The position numbers and the translations under genes are program-made. The notes under the pieces are model-generated. The model searched no databases, had not been told where the DNA came from, and saw only the letters and a program-made list of their open reading frames with translations. From positions 1-8,067 of the forward strand of contig CAINCM010000252.1 of assembly GCA_903847005.1 (NCBI GenBank): a stretch of 8,067 bases of DNA, given 5' to 3'. Source of the DNA: an uncultured Chloroflexota bacterium (GTDB taxonomy: Bacteria; Chloroflexota; Limnocylindria; Limnocylindrales; Limnocylindraceae). Positions 5,924-8,067 of this stretch are shown one piece after another. The number at the start of each line of letters is the position of its first letter. Position 1 is the stretch's first letter.

Positions 5924-6586
5924 CTGCGCGCACTGATCCTTGCCGGTGGCGATCAACCGAACCGAGCGGCGCTCGATCGCGCCTGGCCGGGATGGTCTGA
6001 CGCCGATCTCGTGATCGGCGTCGACGGCGGCGCACGCGCCGCAGCTGCACTCGGACTCGCGCTCGATCTGATCGTCGGCGACTTCGACACGCTCCGCGCC
6101 GACGAGGTGGACGCACTCGAAGCGCAGGGGGTTCGCGTGCTGCGCTCGCCGCACGACAAGGATGCGACGGATACGGAGCTTGCACTCATCGCCGCGTGCG
6201 ATGCGGGCGCGGTGCGCGCCGAGATCCTCGGCGCGCTCGGCGCGAGCGGCGGCCGAAGCGATCACTCGCTCGGCACCATCGCCCTGCTCGCACACCCGCG
6301 TGCGCGTGCGATCGACTGCTCGCTACTCGATGCCACGTCTCGAACTCGACTGCTGACGGCGCCGGCTCGCTTCGCCTCCGATTGCGCCGCTGGCGCGGTG
6401 CTCTCGCTGATCCCGTGGGGGGGCGGCGCGCTCGTCAGCACGGAACGACTGCGCTGGCCGCTGCAGCGCGAACGACTGCACGAAGGGAGCACGCGCGGAC
6501 TCTCCAACGAGAGCCTTGGCGCGCCGTTCATCGAGGTGCATGAAGGGGCGCTGCTGGTCAGCGAGGGACCAGACCCTCGCGCCTGA
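5924..6586 (+). CDS. Thiamine pyrophosphokinase (thiamine diphosphokinase), probable CTG start
   Basis: Transfers pyrophosphate from ATP to thiamine, making the cofactor TPP in the cytosol. Length 220 aa, normal for bacterial enzymes. Family motifs: LILAGGD (4-10), VIGVDGGARAA (30-40), LIVGDFDTL (49-57), HDKDATDTELAL (77-88), GALGASGGRSDHSLG (103-117), then LSLIPWGG (160-167), the beta-strand domain with LRWPL (176-180) and GLSNE (192-196). The conserved N-terminus R-A-L-I-L-A-G-G-D requires a start upstream of the GTG at 6011, but an in-frame TGA at 5915-5917 leaves only GGG, CAT, CTG, CGC, GCA, CTG before the core. CTG at 5924 gives (M)RALILAGGD, which matches family N-termini and has GAGG four bases upstream. 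A frameshift in the sequence is the alternative. It is directly downstream of the TPP riboswitch. Confidence 0.9.
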   Translation: MRALILAGGDQPNRAALDRAWPGWSDADLVIGVDGGARAAAALGLALDLIVGDFDTLRADEVDALEAQGVRVLRSPHDKDATDTELALIAACDAGAVRAEILGALGASGGRSDHSLGTIALLAHPRARAIDCSLLDATSRTRLLTAPARFASDCAAGAVLSLIPWGGGALVSTERLRWPLQRERLHEGSTRGLSNESLGAPFIEVHEGALLVSEGPDPRA

Positions 6587-6612
6587 CGAGCGGGCTCAAC
6601 TCAATAAAGGGA

Positions 6613-6618
6613 AAGGAG
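6613..6618 (+). promoter_or_regulatory. Shine-Dalgarno AAGGAG of the YkoE-like gene
   Basis: AAGGAG lies six bases before the ATG at 6625, in the 38-base gap after the thiamine pyrophosphokinase gene. It is an A-rich, strong ribosome site, in contrast to the weak one of the kinase gene, so the transporter gene can be translated independently of it. Confidence 0.8.
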
Positions 6619-6624
6619 AGAGGC

Positions 6625-7182
6625 ATGTCGACACGGTGGAGCCTGTTGGATCTGGTGGCGCTCTCGGTGATCGGGATCAGCTGCGGCGCACTCTTCGCCG
6701 GGTGGAACCTGCTCTGGGGGGCGCTGACGCCGCTCTTCGCGCTCGTGCTGCCGCTGCAGTATCTGCTCTTGGCTGGGACGTGGGTGATCGCAGGGCCGCT
6801 CGCGGGCCTGGTCATCAAGCGACGCGGCGCCGCACTCTTCGGCGAACTGATCGCCGCGTCCGTCTCCTTCTTGCTCGCGAGCCAGTGGTCCATCGATGCG
6901 CTCTTCTCCGGCGCGGCGCAAGGGCTCGGTGCCGAGCTCGTTTTCATGCTCTTCGGATATCGCGTCTGGGGCTGGCCGGTCCTCCTTGTTGCCGGCGCCG
7001 CATCTGGCGTCGGCATGGCGCTCCACGATCTGCCGCTCTACTTCGCCGGAGTGGAGGCGAGCTACGCCGCACTGCTGGCGGCGGCGATGGTTGCGAGCAG
7101 CACGATCCTCGGCGGCGGTGGCGCCTTGGCGTTGCATCGTGCGCTGCGACGAAGCGGTGCGCTCGACGCGATCGGTGCCTGA
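6625..7182 (+). CDS. ykoE: YkoE-family ECF transporter S component (thiamin or HMP uptake)
   Basis: A 185-residue integral membrane protein with five or six hydrophobic segments (about 8-28, 36-62, 70-87, 95-112, 115-135 and 145-172). It is the substrate-binding S component of an energy-coupling factor transporter. Features of the YkoE family are the N-terminal LLDLVALSVIGISCGALFAG region (7-26), followed by W27, GPLAGLVIKRRGAALFGEL (57-75), the signature AAQGLGAELVFMLFGYRVWG (97-116) and an AGAASGVG helix (123-130). YkoE proteins are linked to thiamin or its hydroxymethylpyrimidine precursor, which the upstream TPP riboswitch and kinase support. Its stop overlaps the start of the ATPase gene by 8 bases, consistent with coupled synthesis of the complex. 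The exact substrate is inferred from context. Confidence 0.9.
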   Translation: MSTRWSLLDLVALSVIGISCGALFAGWNLLWGALTPLFALVLPLQYLLLAGTWVIAGPLAGLVIKRRGAALFGELIAASVSFLLASQWSIDALFSGAAQGLGAELVFMLFGYRVWGWPVLLVAGAASGVGMALHDLPLYFAGVEASYAALLAAAMVASSTILGGGGALALHRALRRSGALDAIGA

Positions 7183-8067
7183 CTCGCCGAACGCACCTTC
7201 AGTGTCGGCGCCTGCCGTTTCGGCGCCGGTCGTGCGGGGACCGCTGCCGGAGATCGAGATCGCCGATCTCGTGTGGCATCCGGCTGGCGCCGCCGCGCCG
7301 ACGCTCGACCTGCGCGGGTTCTCGTTGCACGTGCGGGGCGGTGAGACGCTGCTGATCAGCGGCGCCTCCGGCGCCGGAAAGAGCACGCTCGCAGCGGCGT
7401 GTGCCGGTCTTCTCGGCACACTCTTGCCCGGCGAACTTCAGGGGACGCTTCGCGTGGGCGGCGTCGATCTCGTCGCTGCGGCGGCCGCGCGAGAGCCTGG
7501 CCCGCCGGCAACGCTGCTCGAGCAGATCGGCGTCGCCTTGGCCGGGCCGGCGCCGCGTCACGCCCTCCCGCGACTCGCCGATGATCTGGCACTCCCGCTG
7601 GAGAGTCGCGGCGTGCCTGCCGCGCACATCCGCACCAAGGTGCGGGCCGCGACTGCCGCCGTCGGACTTCTCGATGAAGCGTTGGAGCGCGACGTCGCAC
7701 GCTTGAGCGGAGGGGAGCGAGCGCTGGCGGCGACAGCGACGGCCCTGATCTCTGACCCCAGGCTGCTCATCGCGGACGAACCGCTCGCCGGTCTCGACGA
7801 GGTGCGCGCGGCCGCAGCTGCCACGCAGATCGCAACGCTCAACGCAACGCGCGTGCTCGTTGCCCACGAGCCCGGGCTCTTTGCGTTCGCGACGCAGAGG
7901 ATTCACCTTACAGGCGGGCGCGTGGTTCCCGAACCGGCCGCGCCACACGGCGGCTTCGTCGGCGAAAAAAGCACATCGGCCCACCCGTCGCCGTCGCCTG
8001 CAGAGCCAGACGCTGCGAGCAACGACGTCGTGTTGCAGCTCTTCGCCGCCTCGAGTCACGAGCGTCC
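7175..8067 (+). CDS. ykoD: YkoD-type ECF transporter ATPase, first ABC domain and linker (C-terminus outside window)
   Basis: The energizing ATPase of the YkoE transporter; 297 residues are visible and the frame is open at the right edge. One ABC domain covers about 26-250: Walker A GASGAGKST (63-71), signature LSGGE (177-181), Walker B LLIADE with E202 (197-202), D-loop GLDE (206-209), H-loop VAHEP with H231. The usual Q-loop glutamine (V-F-Q-D-P in EcfA proteins) is replaced: the aligned stretch is V-A-L-A-G-P (120-125). A Pro/Ser-rich linker (about 252-283) leads into DVVLQLFAA, which looks like the start of a second ABC domain, as in fused YkoD proteins of about 500 residues. The GTG at 7175 overlaps the YkoE stop; GTG at 7202 or 7232 are alternatives, because residues 1-24 are low in complexity and precede the domain. 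Confidence 0.88.
   Translation, partial: MPDSPNAPSVSAPAVSAPVVRGPLPEIEIADLVWHPAGAAAPTLDLRGFSLHVRGGETLLISGASGAGKSTLAAACAGLLGTLLPGELQGTLRVGGVDLVAAAAAREPGPPATLLEQIGVALAGPAPRHALPRLADDLALPLESRGVPAAHIRTKVRAATAAVGLLDEALERDVARLSGGERALAATATALISDPRLLIADEPLAGLDEVRAAAAATQIATLNATRVLVAHEPGLFAFATQRIHLTGGRVVPEPAAPHGGFVGEKSTSAHPSPSPAEPDAASNDVVLQLFAASSHER

Noticed and set aside
6587..6624. Possible terminator between thiamine pyrophosphokinase and the YkoE-like gene
   Set aside because: The 38-base gap has no strong stem followed by a T-run. It holds a clear ribosome binding site, so the two genes are probably co-transcribed.

Overview
The window is bacterial chromosomal DNA. It is GC-rich (by eye about two thirds G+C), tightly packed, and uses GC-ending codons such as CTC, GCG and GAC throughout. 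Gene families and layout fit a free-living high-GC bacterium; Chloroflexota (Thermomicrobia-like) or Actinomycetota are plausible, but there is no rRNA or marker gene to decide. I see no mobile element, tRNA, CRISPR array or sign of recent transfer. No stretch longer than about 140 bases lacks a gene.

Left two thirds (1-5106, minus strand): one compact six-gene array read from 5106 down to the left edge. In order of transcription it encodes (1) a small PQQ/WD-like beta-propeller-type protein, (2) a membrane protein with a GIDE-like domain, (3) a PLP-dependent class V aminotransferase of the 'cysteine desulfurase-like' VC1184 type that lacks the desulfurase cysteine, (4) a class I glutamine amidotransferase of the gamma-glutamyl-GABA hydrolase (peptidase C26) type, (5) an HTH-WYL transcriptional regulator, and (6) a COG1078-type HD-domain phosphohydrolase cut by the window edge. 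Three junctions are 4-base stop/start overlaps (GTGA, ATGA, ATGA), one has a 5-base gap, and one has an 8-base gap in which the upstream stop codon lies inside the next Shine-Dalgarno sequence. This is almost certainly one transcription unit with translational coupling. No single pathway is evident.

Right third (5140-8067, plus strand): a HAD-family phosphatase starts 33 bases from the divergent operon. Each of the two divergent starts has a TANNNT -10 box exactly 6 bases before its ATG, suggesting back-to-back leaderless promoters. Just after the HAD stop codon lies a TPP riboswitch (about 5803-5892), followed by thiamine pyrophosphokinase, a YkoE-type ECF substrate-binding membrane protein and the first part of a YkoD-type energizing ATPase that runs off the right edge. 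This is a thiamin or thiamin-precursor uptake and activation operon under TPP feedback. A YkoC-like transmembrane (EcfT) gene is expected just outside the window.

The points most worth a second look are: an apparent translational expression platform with two mutually exclusive hairpins; a thiamine pyrophosphokinase that has no ATG, GTG or TTG available and seems to start at CTG; the paired leaderless promoters; the propeller/GIDE membrane protein pair; the Cys-to-Tyr change in the desulfurase-like enzyme; and the missing Q-loop glutamine in the first ATPase domain of the transporter.
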